Counted from the first letter of the stretch, positions 27,495 to 37,085 are shown. The stretch: DNA of 64,000 bases from Cryobacterium breve (GCF_027594785.1 NZ_CP075584.1:1364001-1428000); one strand, 5' to 3'. Numbers and translations: made by a program. Notes: generated from the letters alone by a model not told the origin.

Positions 27495-29612
27495 ATGCAT
27501 TCCCAGTCCCTGATCTCGACGCCCGTGTCCCCCCAGTCCGTCATCGGCCATCCGGTCCAGCCCCTGCTCCACGATTCGACCATCATCCTCGCCGCCCCCA
27601 CCCAGGCGTGGTCGCTTCCCAACGGGCGCACCGAACTGCCGATCCACGGCCTGTACCACGCGGACACCCGGGTGCTCTCGGAGTGGGACGTCTCGGTCGG
27701 CGGGGAACGCGGCGAGGCGATAGCCCAGGCCGGGCGCGGTTCGGGAGAAGTGACCTTCACGTCGCTGCTGCGGCACCTCGACGACGCCACTGCCGATCCG
27801 CGGCTGCGGCTCGAAGTGACGCGCACCGTGACCGCCGGGCGGATGCGGGAGCGCATCACGATCCGTTCCGGCCTCGACCACACGGTCTCGACCACGATCG
27901 CCCTGCGGGTGCACCCCGACTTCTCGGACATGCAGACCGTCAAGGCGGGGCTCGCCGACCCCGAGAGCCGGCGTGCGTTCCCCACGGCGGACCTGCCGGA
28001 GACTCCCGTCGTCGATCTCGAGACCCTGGCCGACGGCATCCGCCTGTCGACCCCGAGCGTGACCGCCCTGCTGCGGTTCGGCAGCGACGCAACGCTCGCC
28101 CAGACACCCTGGTCGGCCGCGGGCGGGGCGCACCGAGCCGACGCGGATGCCGCCGCACCGATCGTCGCGGCGAGCTGGGCGGTCGAGGTGCCCGCGCACG
28201 GCACCGCGACCGTGGAATGGACCGTCGACGTCGAACACTCGGCAACCGTGGTCCAGGCGGCCGGCGGCCTGCCCGAATGGGACGGCGTGACCGTGCACTC
28301 GGGCGACGCCCGGCTCGGCCGCTGGGTGCAGCGCGCCCTCGACGACCTCAGCGGGCTGCGGATGGCGACGACGGCGCAGCCGGATGAGCCCTTCCTCGCC
28401 GCGGGGGCGCCGTGGTTCTTCACTCTGTTCGGGCGCGACTCGCTGTGGGCGGCGCGGTTCCTGCTGCCGCTCGGCACCGACATCGCCGGCTCGACACTTC
28501 GTCTGCTCGCGAGCCTGCAGGGCACCGTCTCGGACCCCGAGACGGCCGAGCAGCCGGGCAAGATCATGCACGAGCTGAGGCCGGGCGCGTTCTCGATGCC
28601 CGGTGAAAGCCTGAACCTGCCGCCGCTCTACTACGGCACGGTCGACGCCACGCCGCTCTGGATCTGCCTGCTGAACGACGCCTGGCACTGGGGCCTCCCC
28701 GACGCCGAGGTCGCGGACTTGCTGCCCCACCTCGAGGCGGCGCTCGGCTGGATGCGCGATTCCGGCGACAGCCACGATGACGGGTTCCTCTCCTACGTCG
28801 ACGAGACCGGGCACGGCCTCGCCAACCAGGGCTGGAAGGACTCCGGCGACTCCATCCAGTGGCGCGACGGCACCCTCGCCGAGGGGCCGATCGCGCTCTG
28901 CGAGGAGTGCAGGCGTACGCGTACCAGGCGGCGATCGGCGGAGCCGAGCTGCTCGAGGCTTTCGGTCGCCCCGGCGCGGACGAGTGGCGCACCTGGGCGA
29001 CGAACCTGCAGGACCGGTTCCGGGCATCCTTCTGGATCGACTCTCCCGAGGGGCGCTACCCAGCGGTCGCCCTCGACGCGCACAAGCGTCCGGTGGACAC
29101 GGTCACGAGCAACATCGGCCACCTGCTCGGCACGGGCCTGCTCAACGCCGAGGAATCGGCGCTCGTCGCCGCCCGCCTCGTCTCGCCCGAACTCAACTCC
29201 GGTTTCGGCCTGCGGACGATGTCGACCGACTCGACCGGCTACTGGCCGCTGAGCTACCACGGCGGCTCGGTCTGGACGCACGACACCGCGATCGCCATCT
29301 CCGGGCTCGGCCGCGCCGGGTTCGGCGCCGAGGCCGGCATCCTGATCGACGGCCTGCTCGCGGCCGCCGAATCCTTCGGTTACCGGATGCCCGAGGCTCC
29401 ACTCCGGGGACTCGTCCTCGGCCGTGTCGGCGCCGGTGCCCTACCCCGCGGCGTGCCGGCCGCAGGCCTGGTCTGCGGCGGCGGCGATCTCCGTGCTCGG
29501 GACCGTTCTCGGCCTCGCCCCCGACCGCGAGACCGGCACAGTCGCCTCGACCCCGATAACCCCGGCCCTCCTGGGCGCGGTCACGATCCTCCCCCGCCAG
29601 CCCCGGGCATAA
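27495..29612 (+). CDS. Glycogen debranching-type (amylo-alpha-1,6-glucosidase-like) glycosidase (frame broken twice)
   Basis: Cytoplasmic enzyme of about 704 residues. The N-terminal beta domain belongs to the glycogen-debranching N-terminal family (DSTIILAAPTQAWSLPNG, GLYHADTRVLSEWDV). The C-terminal (alpha/alpha)6 barrel has WFFTLFGRDSLWAARFLLP, GKIMHELRPG, YYGTVDATPLWICLL, GLANQGWKDSGDSI and GLRTMSTDSTGYWPLSYHGG, with acidic catalytic candidates in FGRDS and NQGWKDS. Two frame breaks: near 28903-28909 two extra bases hide the expected ALCEVQAYAYQAA; at 29394-29399 (AGGCTC) one extra G hides YRMPELHSGDSS. Its place behind the sugar importer suggests intracellular hydrolysis of the imported oligosaccharide. 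The stop lies inside palindrome E2. Confidence 0.85.
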
Positions 29613-29703
29613 CTCCTGCACATTCCGGCCGGCACCGGCGGCTGCCGCGGAATTCCGGGGCAGCCGCCGGCCGGTCGGCCGCAGAATGTGCAGAAGTTAT
29701 GCC
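29606..29703. repeat. Palindromic element family E, copy 2
   Basis: GGCATAACTCCTGCACATTC pairs with GAATGTGCAGAAGTTATGCC; inner GC-rich arms (CGGCCGGCACCGGCGGCTGC / GCAGCCGCCGGCCGGTCGG) extend the hairpin. Matches E1 (17536-17628). It lies between convergent genes and again contains the TAA stop of the rightward gene. Confidence 0.8.
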
Positions 29704-29771
29704 TCGTCGGGCTCGTGCCGGGTGGTGCAGGCTGGCATGGGCTGGGGCGGTGCAGGCTGGTGCGGTGCGGG

Positions 29772-30968
29772 CTAGAGCCAGCGCATCGTGAAGGCGCTCG
29801 CGAGCACGGCACTCGCCGGCGGCACGGCGAGGGTGCGCGCGAGACCGTTGCGCACGCGCAGGCGCAGGCCCGTGGCCGGCCGGCCCATCATCATGTTGAA
29901 GCCGGCCTGCCGGGCGGCTATCCGGGCGCTGCGGCGTCGGCGACGGTCGTAGTCCGCGAGCGCGGATGCCGCGGCATCCGGTTCCTCGATGGCGCGCGCG
30001 AGGGTCGGCGCGAGCAGGAGCCCGTCGAGCCAGCCGAGGTTCATGCCCTGCCCGCCGATCGGGCTGATCTGGTGCGCAGCGTCGCCGACAAGCACGATCC
30101 GTCCACTGACGAAACGTTCGGCCAGCCGCTGCTGCACCGAGAACGCACTCACCGACGCCCCGGACGAGGGCAGGACCACGCCCGTGCGGGACTGGACGAT
30201 CTCGGCGAGGTCGCGGCTCGAGGCATCCGGTTGCAGGGACGACGTCATCGCGACCCAGCGCCGCCGCCCGCCGGGGAGCGGGAACGACTCGACGACGCCG
30301 CCGCGCTCGAAGTACAGCACCGCCTGCTCGGATGCCCGCTCGCCCGCCGGGTAGTCGCTCATCAGGTAGGTGTCGCCACCGCCGCGCTCAACCCCACGGA
30401 TGCCCGCGAGCGCGCGGACCAGGCTGCGGGCGCCGTCCGCGGCCACAACGTAGCGGGCCTCGAGAACGGAACGTGCGGGCCGGGAGTCGCTCGCCGATCC
30501 GGAGGCGTCCCCTCCGTCGGTGAATGCCAAGGGCGTTCCGGTGTCCTCGACCTCGACCTCGACGCGGTCGCCGCGGTCGCGGACATCCGTGACCGTGACA
30601 CCCGACCGATACCGGCCGGGGCTGAGCTCGTCGAACCGGGCACGCAGCAGCGCCTCGGTCTCGTACTGCGGCAGTGAGACGACGAACGGATGCCGCCCGG
30701 CCGCCTCGCGGAACGTCAGCCGCCCGAGAGCGCGCCCGTCGCAGCGCACCTCGCCGCCGCGGATCCGCACCGCACGTTCGACGACGGCGTCCGCGAGACC
30801 GAGCTCGTCGAGGGCGCGCATCGACGGCGGGTGGATGCCGATCGCTCGCGACCGCCGCGACGGTGTCGCACGCCGCTCGAGCACCTCGACGTCAAGGCCG
30901 CGCACAGCGAGAAGCCCCGCAAGCAGGATCCCGACCGGACCGCCGCCGACCACGATGACGTCCCGCAT
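29772..30968 (-). CDS. FAD-dependent monooxygenase of the type III PKS cluster
   Basis: About 398 residues, UbiH/PHBH-type flavoprotein. It has the Rossmann motif VIVVGGGPVGILLAGLLAVR at the N-terminus, the second NAD(P)/FAD motif YVVAADGARSLVRAL (DG motif) and the ribityl-binding GDAAHQISPIGGQGMNLG. Such enzymes hydroxylate or oxidise the aromatic polyketide product. I used the ATG at 30968 (MRDVIVVGGG). A GTG at 31157 is in the same frame and would add 63 residues translated through two palindromes (F and G1). If the AGGCTC at 31158-31163 carries an extra base, the upstream methyltransferase would read straight into this gene. Confidence 0.85.
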   Translation of the reverse strand: MRDVIVVGGGPVGILLAGLLAVRGLDVEVLERRATPSRRSRAIGIHPPSMRALDELGLADAVVERAVRIRGGEVRCDGRALGRLTFREAAGRHPFVVSLPQYETEALLRARFDELSPGRYRSGVTVTDVRDRGDRVEVEVEDTGTPLAFTDGGDASGSASDSRPARSVLEARYVVAADGARSLVRALAGIRGVERGGGDTYLMSDYPAGERASEQAVLYFERGGVVESFPLPGGRRRWVAMTSSLQPDASSRDLAEIVQSRTGVVLPSSGASVSAFSVQQRLAERFVSGRIVLVGDAAHQISPIGGQGMNLGWLDGLLLAPTLARAIEEPDAAASALADYDRRRRRSARIAARQAGFNMMMGRPATGLRLRVRNGLARTLAVPPASAVLASAFTMRWL

Positions 30969-31022
30969 CCGCTGCCCGTCGCTCGCCTCCGCGTCCGCGG
31001 CGCCGTCGGCCGGCGAGAGTCC

Positions 31023-31072
31023 CCGTTCCGGTCCAGAGTGCCCGGCAGAGGGGTCACTCTCGACCGGAACGG
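31023..31072. repeat. Palindromic element family F
   Basis: CCGTTCCGGTCCAGAGTG and CACTCTCGACCGGAACGG form an 18-bp stem with one mismatch. It lies between the methyltransferase and monooxygenase domains of the PKS cluster. No second copy was seen in the window. Confidence 0.7.
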
Positions 31073-31091
31073 CAGCCCTCGGGTCGCGCAC

Positions 31092-31146
31092 CAGTTGCGC
31101 CGTTTCGCGCCAGGCACGCCTGGCGCGAAGCGGCGGAAGTGGCGCG
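31092..31146. repeat. Palindromic element family G, copy 1
   Basis: GCGCCGTTTCGCGCCAGGC (31097-31115) and GCCTGGCGCGAAGCGGCG (31118-31135) form a long near-perfect stem, flanked by CAGTT/AAGTG. It shares its sequence with 41867-41985. It lies 20 bases beyond F in the same junction. Confidence 0.78.
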
Positions 31147-31159
31147 GCATCCGTCACAG

Positions 31160-31912
31160 GCTCCGGCACGATTGGCGCGTAACGGCGCAGCGGGCGCGCT
31201 CCGGCCGTTCCAGCGCAGCAGCAGGCGAGACGGATGCTCGCGCACGACGTCCCAGCCCGGCGGCACGACCGCGCGCAGTTCCGGCGCGGTGAAGCTGCGG
31301 CGGATCGAGGTGAGGCCGTCCGTGCGGATGTACGAGTCGCGGAAGAGCGGCCAGGTGCCGAGGCCGAAGCCGAGATAGGCGAAGGTGCTGCGTTCGATGT
31401 CCCCGAGCAGGACACGGCCGCCGGGCTCCGCGAGCCGTTGACAGTCGGCGAGCAGGCCGCCGAGCTGGTCCCCGGTCAGGTGATGCAGCACATGGTTGGA
31501 CACCACGACATCGAAGCGCGCGCCCTCCTCGGCGAGGTCGGCTGAGCGCCCGCCGGAAGTGCAGCTGGGGCTGCGGCGGCTGGGCGGTCGCGAAGGAGTG
31601 GGCACGGGCATCCGGGTCGATCGCGGTCACCGTGAGGAGGAGGCCGTCGCGCGCCGCCCAGCGCGCGAGTGCCCGGGCGACGTCGCCGCCGCCCGACCCG
31701 ATGTCGAGCAGCGTGCTCTCCCTGCTCGTCGAGAGGAGCGGCCGGATCTCCCGGCGGTACACCCCGCGCCAGCCGGAGACTGCGGCATTCACGTAGCGGA
31801 AATAGTCGTACGTGCGGCTCAGGACCTCGGGGTCGCAGTCGGGATCGTCCATGAGCTCGACCGCGTCGCTCGCCCGACGTCGGAGGAACGGCAACGCAGG
31901 CAACAACGGCAC
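31160..31912 (-). CDS. Class I methyltransferase of the type III PKS cluster (frame broken)
   Basis: SAM methyltransferase of about 240 residues, probably O- or C-methylating the polyketide. Motif I is STLLDIGSGGGDVARALARW, motif II AIDPDARAHSF and motif IV VVVSNHVLHHLTGDQLGGLL, followed by RVLLGDIERSTFAYLGF. The start is a GTG at 31912 (or ATG near 31853, MDDPDCDPEVL), 15 bases after the PKS stop. One frame break near 31540-31550 (CGCTCAGCCGACC) hides the expected ...LSDLAEEGARFD. The C-terminal boundary is uncertain: the last family-like residues are SRLLLRWNGRSA near 31200. After it comes an AGGCTC site (31158-31163) and two palindromes before the monooxygenase. Confidence 0.8.
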
Positions 31913-31926
31913 TCGCGCGGGCCGCG

Positions 31927-33221
31927 TCAGCCGCGCACCACGGTCATCAGGCCGGACTCGACCGTGAGCCCCGGTCCGAAGGCCATGGCGCAGAGGCGCT
32001 CGCCGTCCGCGGTCGTCGGGGCGTCCAGGATCGCCTTCAGCACGAAGAGGATCGTCGCGCTGCTCATGTTTCCGTAGTCCCGCAGAGTCTCCCGCGACGG
32101 CACGACTGCGCGCCTCGCTGAGCCCGAGCTTGGCCTCGGTCTTGTCGAGGATGCTGCGCCCGCCCGGGTGGATCGCCCAGTGCGCGATCGCCGTGCTGAG
32201 TGGCGCCCGCGCGGCCTCGGCCGCGGTGACCACGATGGCGGGAGCGGTGAGCGTGGCAACCGACCCGGATGAAGCAATTTCGGCGACTTCGGCGACCTCG
32301 GCCAGGCTCCGCGACCTCAGACGCAAATTCCTCGATCGGCATCGTCTCACCGAGGGCGGCGATGGCTGCCGCCAGACCGGGGTCCTTCGCGAAGAGCGGC
32401 GCGAGCGCACCCTCGATGTGCTCGTCGATGATGTGCGGAACATAGGTGCTGAGCACCATCTCGAAGCCCTCGTCGCCGATCTTCCAGGCCATGTCGCCCT
32501 CGCCGACCGGCGTGATCACGGTCTCGAAGAGGTCGAGGCTCAAGGCGTTCTCGCCCGGAGCCGGTGCGCGTGAACTCACGATTCCGGCGGCCGCACCATC
32601 CGAGAACAGGGAGGAGGCAACGATCGTGTCGGGGTCGTCCGACGTGCGCAGGTGCAGCGAACACAGCTCGGCACTCACGACGAGCACCACGGCGTTCGGG
32701 TCGGCCTCGACGAACTGCTTGGCGGTCCGCAGCGCGGGCATCGACGCGTAACAGCCCATGAACCCCAGGTGATACCTCTGCGTGGTCGGCTTCAGGCCCA
32801 ATTCCCGCACGAGCATATAGTCGGGGCCGGGCGCGTAGAAGCCCGTGCAGGAGACGGTCACTACGTGCGTCACATCGGCGGCCTCGACACCCGGGCACGC
32901 AGCCAGCGCGCGCCGCCCCGCCTCGACGAAGAGCTTGGTTGCTTCCGTGATGTAGAGCTCGTTGCGTACACGTGTGCTTGGCACCAGGAGGGTCTGGGTC
33001 GCCGCGTCGAAGAACTGCGGGTCTGGCTTCTCCGAGTCGAGGGTCAACTCCTCGATGACGGTGTGGCGGCGCTCGATCCCGGACAGGTTGAAGGATGCCG
33101 TCACGAGCCTCTTCCCGAGCCTGCTCAGTCCCGGCTGGGCCGCGAACACGTCGCGCACCTCCTCCTGGATCAGCACGGTGGATGGAACAACGGTCTGCAA
33201 CGCTCGAAGAGTGACGGACAT
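31927..33221 (-). CDS. Type III polyketide synthase (chalcone/stilbene synthase-like; frame broken twice)
   Basis: Homodimeric type III PKS of about 431 residues that condenses malonyl-CoA onto a starter CoA. The Cys-His-Asn triad is visible: Cys in YHLGFMGCYASMPAL (about 165), His in AHWAIHPGGRSIL and Asn in RDYGNMSSATILFVL. GFYAPGPDYMLVRELGL and SSLFSDGAAAGIV are also characteristic. Frame breaks: at 32304-32309 (AGGCTC on +), where removal of one base gives SEVAELAEVAEVAEIA, and near 32105-32115 (GCGCGC), where one extra base separates GLSEA from VVPSRETLRDYGN. It heads a three-gene cluster (PKS, methyltransferase, FAD monooxygenase) that would make a methylated, oxidised alkylpyrone or resorcinol-type lipid (inference). 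Confidence 0.9.
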
Positions 33222-33442
33222 AGCCCCAGTGTTACACGCGGCCCTGCGAGGCACACCCCCCATTTTCGCGGGCTCCGACACCAGCCGGCGGATGGACCCG
33301 CGCCGAAACTGGGTGCCGGCAGTGAATCCACTGGGCGCGGTTCGGTGTCGCGGAGTGATGCCTAGGCTGGAATGTGGCGTGGGCCAACGGGGACGCACGT
33401 CGCCAACCGCGGGCCACCCGCCCGCCAATCCGAGGGAGTCCC

Positions 33443-35188
33443 GTGGCCACGACCGTCGCAGACCAGATCATCGCCCAGCTCATCGAGGCCGGGGTGCGCC
33501 GCATTTACGGCATCGTCGGCGACAGCCTCAACCCCATCGTCGACGCGGTGCGGCGCAGCGGCGGATCAGTCAAGGGCGGCATCGACTGGGTGCACGTGCG
33601 CAATGAGGAGGCCGCGGCCTTCGCGGCCAGCGCCGAAGCGCAACTCACCGGTGAACTCGCCGTCTGTGCCGGAAGCTGCGGTCCCGGCAACCTGCACCTC
33701 ATCAACGGCCTCTACGACGCCCACCGTTCGGGAGCCCCCGTGCTCGCGATCGCTAGCCACATCCCGAGCGCCCAGATCGGCAGCTCCTTCTTCCAGGAGA
33801 CCCACCCCGACCGACTCTTCGTCGAATGCTCCAATTACTGCGAACTCGTCAGTTCGGCCGGCCAGGCCCCCCGGGTCGTGAGCATGGCGATGCGCCACGC
33901 GATCGGCCTCGGCGGCGTCGCCGTCGTCACCCTTCCCGGTGACATCGCCGAGCTGCCCGCCGTCGGCACGGCACCGACGCTCACCCTGACCAAGCCCGGC
34001 ACGCTCGTGCCGTCGTCGGCCGACGTGCAGCGCCTCGCCGACGCCATCAACAACGCACGCCAGATCGCGATCTTCGCCGGGATCGGCGTCGCCGGAGCCC
34101 ACGACGAGGTCGTCGCCTTCGCCGACCTGCTCGCTGCTCCGATGGGGCATTCCCTCCGCGGCAAGGAATGGATCCAGTACGACAACCCCTTCGACGTGGG
34201 CATGACCGGCCTGATCGGCTACGGCGCCGCGCACGACGGCATGCACGATGCCGACCTGCTCATCCTGCTCGGCACCGACTTCCCGTATTCGCAATTCCTG
34301 CCCGACGGAACGGATGTCGTCATCGCGCAGGTGGACATCTGTGCGGAACACATCGGCCGGCGCACGAACGTCACCGTTCCCGTGCACGGCGATGTCGCCG
34401 CAACGATCGCCGCGGTCAGGCCGTTGATCACCCGCACCGCCGACCGGCGGTTCCTCGAGAAGACCCTCAAGCACCACGAGCAGCTCATGACCAAGGTCGA
34501 CGGCAACCCACGCAACGTCGAGAAGCGCACGCCGATCCACCCCGAGTACGCGGCCTCGATCCTCGACGAGGTCGCCGCCGCCGACGCCGTCTTCATCGCA
34601 GACACCGGCATGTGCAACGTCTGGGCCGCGCGCTACATCAACCCGAACGGGCGCAGGCGGATGCTCGCCTCACTCCTCCACGGATCGATGGCGAACGCGC
34701 TCCCCCAGGCGATCGGCGCCCAGGCGAGCAACCCGGGGCGCCAGGTCGTCACACTCTCCGGCGACGGCGGGCTCTCGATGCTCCTCGGCGAACTCGTCAC
34801 CGTCGCCGCGCAGAACCTGCCGGTGAAGATCGTCGTGTTCAACAACTCGACCCTCGGCATGGTCAAGCTCGAGATGCTCGTCGACGGATACCCCGACTTC
34901 GGCGTCGACGTTCCGGCCGTCGACTACGCCGCCGTCGCGAACGCCTTGGGCATCTACGGCCAGCGGGTCGAGGATCCCGCCGAGATTCGCGGCGCCCTGC
35001 AGCGCGCTTTCGAGCACGACGGGCCCGCGCTCGTCGACCTCGTCACGGACCCGCTCGCTCTCAGCATGCCGCCGACGATCACCGGCGCGCAGGTCCGCGG
35101 CTTCGCGCTCGCGCTCTCCCGCGTCGTGCTGAACGGCGGCGTCGGCGAAGCCGTGCAGCTGGCCCGGACGAACATCCACAAGCTCTAG
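33443..35188 (+). CDS. poxB: Pyruvate oxidase / pyruvate dehydrogenase (quinone)
   Basis: ThDP-, FAD- and Mg-dependent enzyme decarboxylating pyruvate to acetate and CO2 with electron transfer to quinone. The 581 residues match PoxB. N-terminal Pyr domain: IYGIVGDSLNPIVDAV and catalytic Glu in VRNEEAAAFAASAEA. CSGPG-like loop GSCGPGNLHLINGLYDA. C-terminal PP domain: the ThDP motif GDGGLSMLLGELVTVAAQNL ending with VVFNNSTLGMVKLE, plus ADTGMCNVWAARYI. I chose the GTG at 33443, preceded by GAGGGAG, giving the usual start VATTVADQII. It diverges from the PKS cluster. With PEP synthase in the same window it marks flexible pyruvate metabolism. Confidence 0.9.
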   Translation: MATTVADQIIAQLIEAGVRRIYGIVGDSLNPIVDAVRRSGGSVKGGIDWVHVRNEEAAAFAASAEAQLTGELAVCAGSCGPGNLHLINGLYDAHRSGAPVLAIASHIPSAQIGSSFFQETHPDRLFVECSNYCELVSSAGQAPRVVSMAMRHAIGLGGVAVVTLPGDIAELPAVGTAPTLTLTKPGTLVPSSADVQRLADAINNARQIAIFAGIGVAGAHDEVVAFADLLAAPMGHSLRGKEWIQYDNPFDVGMTGLIGYGAAHDGMHDADLLILLGTDFPYSQFLPDGTDVVIAQVDICAEHIGRRTNVTVPVHGDVAATIAAVRPLITRTADRRFLEKTLKHHEQLMTKVDGNPRNVEKRTPIHPEYAASILDEVAAADAVFIADTGMCNVWAARYINPNGRRRMLASLLHGSMANALPQAIGAQASNPGRQVVTLSGDGGLSMLLGELVTVAAQNLPVKIVVFNNSTLGMVKLEMLVDGYPDFGVDVPAVDYAAVANALGIYGQRVEDPAEIRGALQRAFEHDGPALVDLVTDPLALSMPPTITGAQVRGFALALSRVVLNGGVGEAVQLARTNIHKL

Positions 35189-35404
35189 TCGCACACACGG
35201 GGCCCGTCCCGCTCTCGGGGCCGGTCGGCGGATGCCGCCGCTCGCGACTCGCGCCCGCGCCCACGTCCGCAGACCGCACCCGCAACGGCGGGCGCGCCCT
35301 GCCGAAACCGGCGCGGCCGACCGTGTCGGGCCGACGGTACTCGGGCTAACCTGAGGCCCAAAGGGCAGTCGCCGGGCGTGTGGATTCGGAGGAGCCTGAT
35401 AGTC

Positions 35405-35599
35405 ATGGACGGACGTGGACGGGTGATCGTGCGGGACGGGCCCTGGGGCTTCGTCCTCTTCCTGGCTTACATCGGTGCGGCGATCTACTTCGTCTCGATC
35501 TCGAGCGGCACGTTCTGGGGCGTGATCCTTGGCCTGCTCCAGGCGATCGTCTGGCCGGTCTACGTCGTCTATCACGTGCTCGTCCTGATCGGCGCCTGA
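35405..35599 (+). CDS. Small membrane protein
   Basis: A 64-residue protein with two hydrophobic helices (WGFVLFLAYIGAAIYFVSI and FWGVILGLLQAIVWPVYVVY), of the short actinobacterial type of unknown function. The ATG at 35405 follows GGAGG (about 35389-35393). It ends convergent with the PAP2 phosphatase. Confidence 0.7.
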   Translation: MDGRGRVIVRDGPWGFVLFLAYIGAAIYFVSISSGTFWGVILGLLQAIVWPVYVVYHVLVLIGA

Positions 35600-35666
35600 G
35601 CGCGGGCACGGCAGCATCCGCTCGGCCTCGCTGGGGCTTTCGCGCCGGATGCCGTCGGGCCGTGGG

Positions 35667-36596
35667 TCAGGGGAGGCGGTCGAAGAGGTGGGTGGCGACG
35701 AACGCGACGAGGGACCCGGCCGCGCAGATCGCCGCGACCCCGCCGACGTAGGCGATCACGGCCTCGCTGTTCGGGCCTGAGGCGCCGAAGAACGTCACGA
35801 GGAACGCCGCCGCCGCGACCAGGCAGAACGGCACGACGAACCAGAGCTGGGTGCGGTAGCCGATCGCCGGCGTTCCGCGGGTCGGGGCCAGGGCGCCGGT
35901 CCCCGCGTCCGGGTCGGCATTCCCCGCCGCGAATCGGCGCGCCGCCCGGCCGGCTCGTGGGCGGCGCGCTGATGCACCCCACCCTCCGAGCGCGATGCCG
36001 CCCGCGCAGCCCCAGACCGCGACGACCAGGAGCCCGGCGATGACGTCGCTCGGCCGGTGCCAGCCGTTCGCGAGCGTCGACACTCCCGCGACGGCTGCGA
36101 ACCCCGAGCCGAGCAGGGCGGCCAGCCAGCGGGTCCGCGGGCTCGAGACGAGAAACACGGCGAGGGCGGATGCCGCTGCAACCGTCGTGTGCCCGGACGG
36201 GAACGAATTGCCGGCGTAGCCGTCGACTCCGAGATCGGGACGGGTCAACAGCATGTCCTTGAGGACCTGGGTCGTGACGACGGCCCCCAGGGAGACGACG
36301 ATGGCCACGACGAGCGTACGGAGATCGCGGCGCACGGCCGTGATGATCCCGGTGATGACGGCGCCGGCCACGACCGACACGGTCGGAACCTGGTCGAGCA
36401 CCTGCTGGGTCACGACCGTGACGCTGCGCCTGCCGAAGATCGAGCCGTCATAGGCGAGCTGGTCCATGGTCTGGCCGTGCAGGGTCCGCACGAAGAAGAG
36501 GTATAGCGCGACGAAGACGGCTGACGCGATGATCGCGCCGCCGAGGTATCGCAGGAATCCTGTTGTCGAAAGGGAGCGCACACTCCAGCTTCGCAT
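35667..36596 (-). CDS. PAP2-family membrane phosphatase
   Basis: About 309 residues, integral membrane phosphatase acting on lipid or isoprenyl phosphates. All three signature motifs are present: KDMLLTRPD (motif C1), NSFPSGHTTVAAASALAVF (C2, PSGH) and GWHRPSDVIAGLL (C3, HRxSD). Several transmembrane helices (YLGGAIIASAVFVALYLFFV, VVAIVVSLGAVVTTQVL, WFVVPFCLVAAAAFLVTFFG). A hydrophilic loop carrying RRPRAGRAARR splits the last helices. Start ATG 36596 gives a short basic N-terminus before helix 1; upstream in-frame ATGs (36734) lack support. Confidence 0.88.
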   Translation of the reverse strand: MRSWSVRSLSTTGFLRYLGGAIIASAVFVALYLFFVRTLHGQTMDQLAYDGSIFGRRSVTVVTQQVLDQVPTVSVVAGAVITGIITAVRRDLRTLVVAIVVSLGAVVTTQVLKDMLLTRPDLGVDGYAGNSFPSGHTTVAAASALAVFLVSSPRTRWLAALLGSGFAAVAGVSTLANGWHRPSDVIAGLLVVAVWGCAGGIALGGWGASARRPRAGRAARRFAAGNADPDAGTGALAPTRGTPAIGYRTQLWFVVPFCLVAAAAFLVTFFGASGPNSEAVIAYVGGVAAICAAGSLVAFVATHLFDRLP

Positions 36597-36685
36597 GCCC
36601 GGCTGGACAGACCGTGGGCGCGGCCGCAGACACGCGGCACACGACCGGCACATGACCGGCACACGACCACGCAGCCGGCAAGGCA

Positions 36686-36719
36686 AAGGACCCCGGGGCC
36701 GAACGCCGCCGAGGTCCTT
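36686..36719. terminator. Short hairpin in divergent gap
   Basis: AAGGACCCCGG and CCGAGGTCCTT form a stem of about 10 bp. It lies in the divergent region between the PAP2 gene and the small gene at 36849, so it may be a leader hairpin rather than a terminator. A short CACGACCGGCACATGACCGGCA repeat precedes it (about 36635-36665). Confidence 0.4.
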
Positions 36720-36813
36720 CTGAGCAGAATTCAACTGCTGTGATGTAGAAGGTACACCGTGCCGGGCCGGCCGCCGTACCAGCGCGGCACCGGCCGCCGC
36801 GACGCGCTACCCC

Positions 36814-36841
36814 TTGACGCAGCGCGCACGCGGCGTACGGT
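36814..36841 (+). promoter_or_regulatory. Candidate sigma-70-type promoter
   Basis: TTGACG (36814-36819) and TACGGT (36836-36841) separated by 16 bases, directly upstream of the ATG at 36849, so the transcript would be leaderless or nearly so. Confidence 0.55.
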
Positions 36842-36848
36842 GACTGGC

Positions 36849-37085
36849 ATGTTTGCTGCACATCACGGTCGGCACGTCGCCGACAAAGACCACCCAGCGC
36901 GCGCGAGCAAGTCCCCGGCGAAGGGACCGGCCGACGTGGAGGGCTTCAGCGGGCTCGAGGGAGACTTCGAAGAGGAGCGCCGCCGGGCAACGAACGCCGA
37001 AGGCCGGCCCACCGAACCCTACGAACAGGACACCGTCACCCGGCCCACCCTCCCCGGTGCGGCCGAGGGTCTGACCCACCCCTGA
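36849..37085 (+). CDS. Small acidic hypothetical protein
   Basis: A 78-residue hydrophilic, probably disordered protein (DVEGFSGLEGDFEEERRRA in the middle). The start ATG at 36849 sits 8 bases after a good -10 box. No family recognised. It may be a stress-related small protein, but nothing in the sequence proves that. Confidence 0.55.
   Translation: MFAAHHGRHVADKDHPARASKSPAKGPADVEGFSGLEGDFEEERRRATNAEGRPTEPYEQDTVTRPTLPGAAEGLTHP

Noticed and set aside
24045..29612. Decay of the sugar operon into pseudogenes
   Set aside because: All breaks are single-base and nearly all share one motif; every conserved motif downstream is intact, which does not fit gradual gene decay.
31023..31146. Palindromes F and G1 as a simple terminator after the methyltransferase
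   Set aside because: No T-run on the coding side, and the downstream gene is in the same direction; family G also recurs elsewhere, so a repeat element is the better reading.
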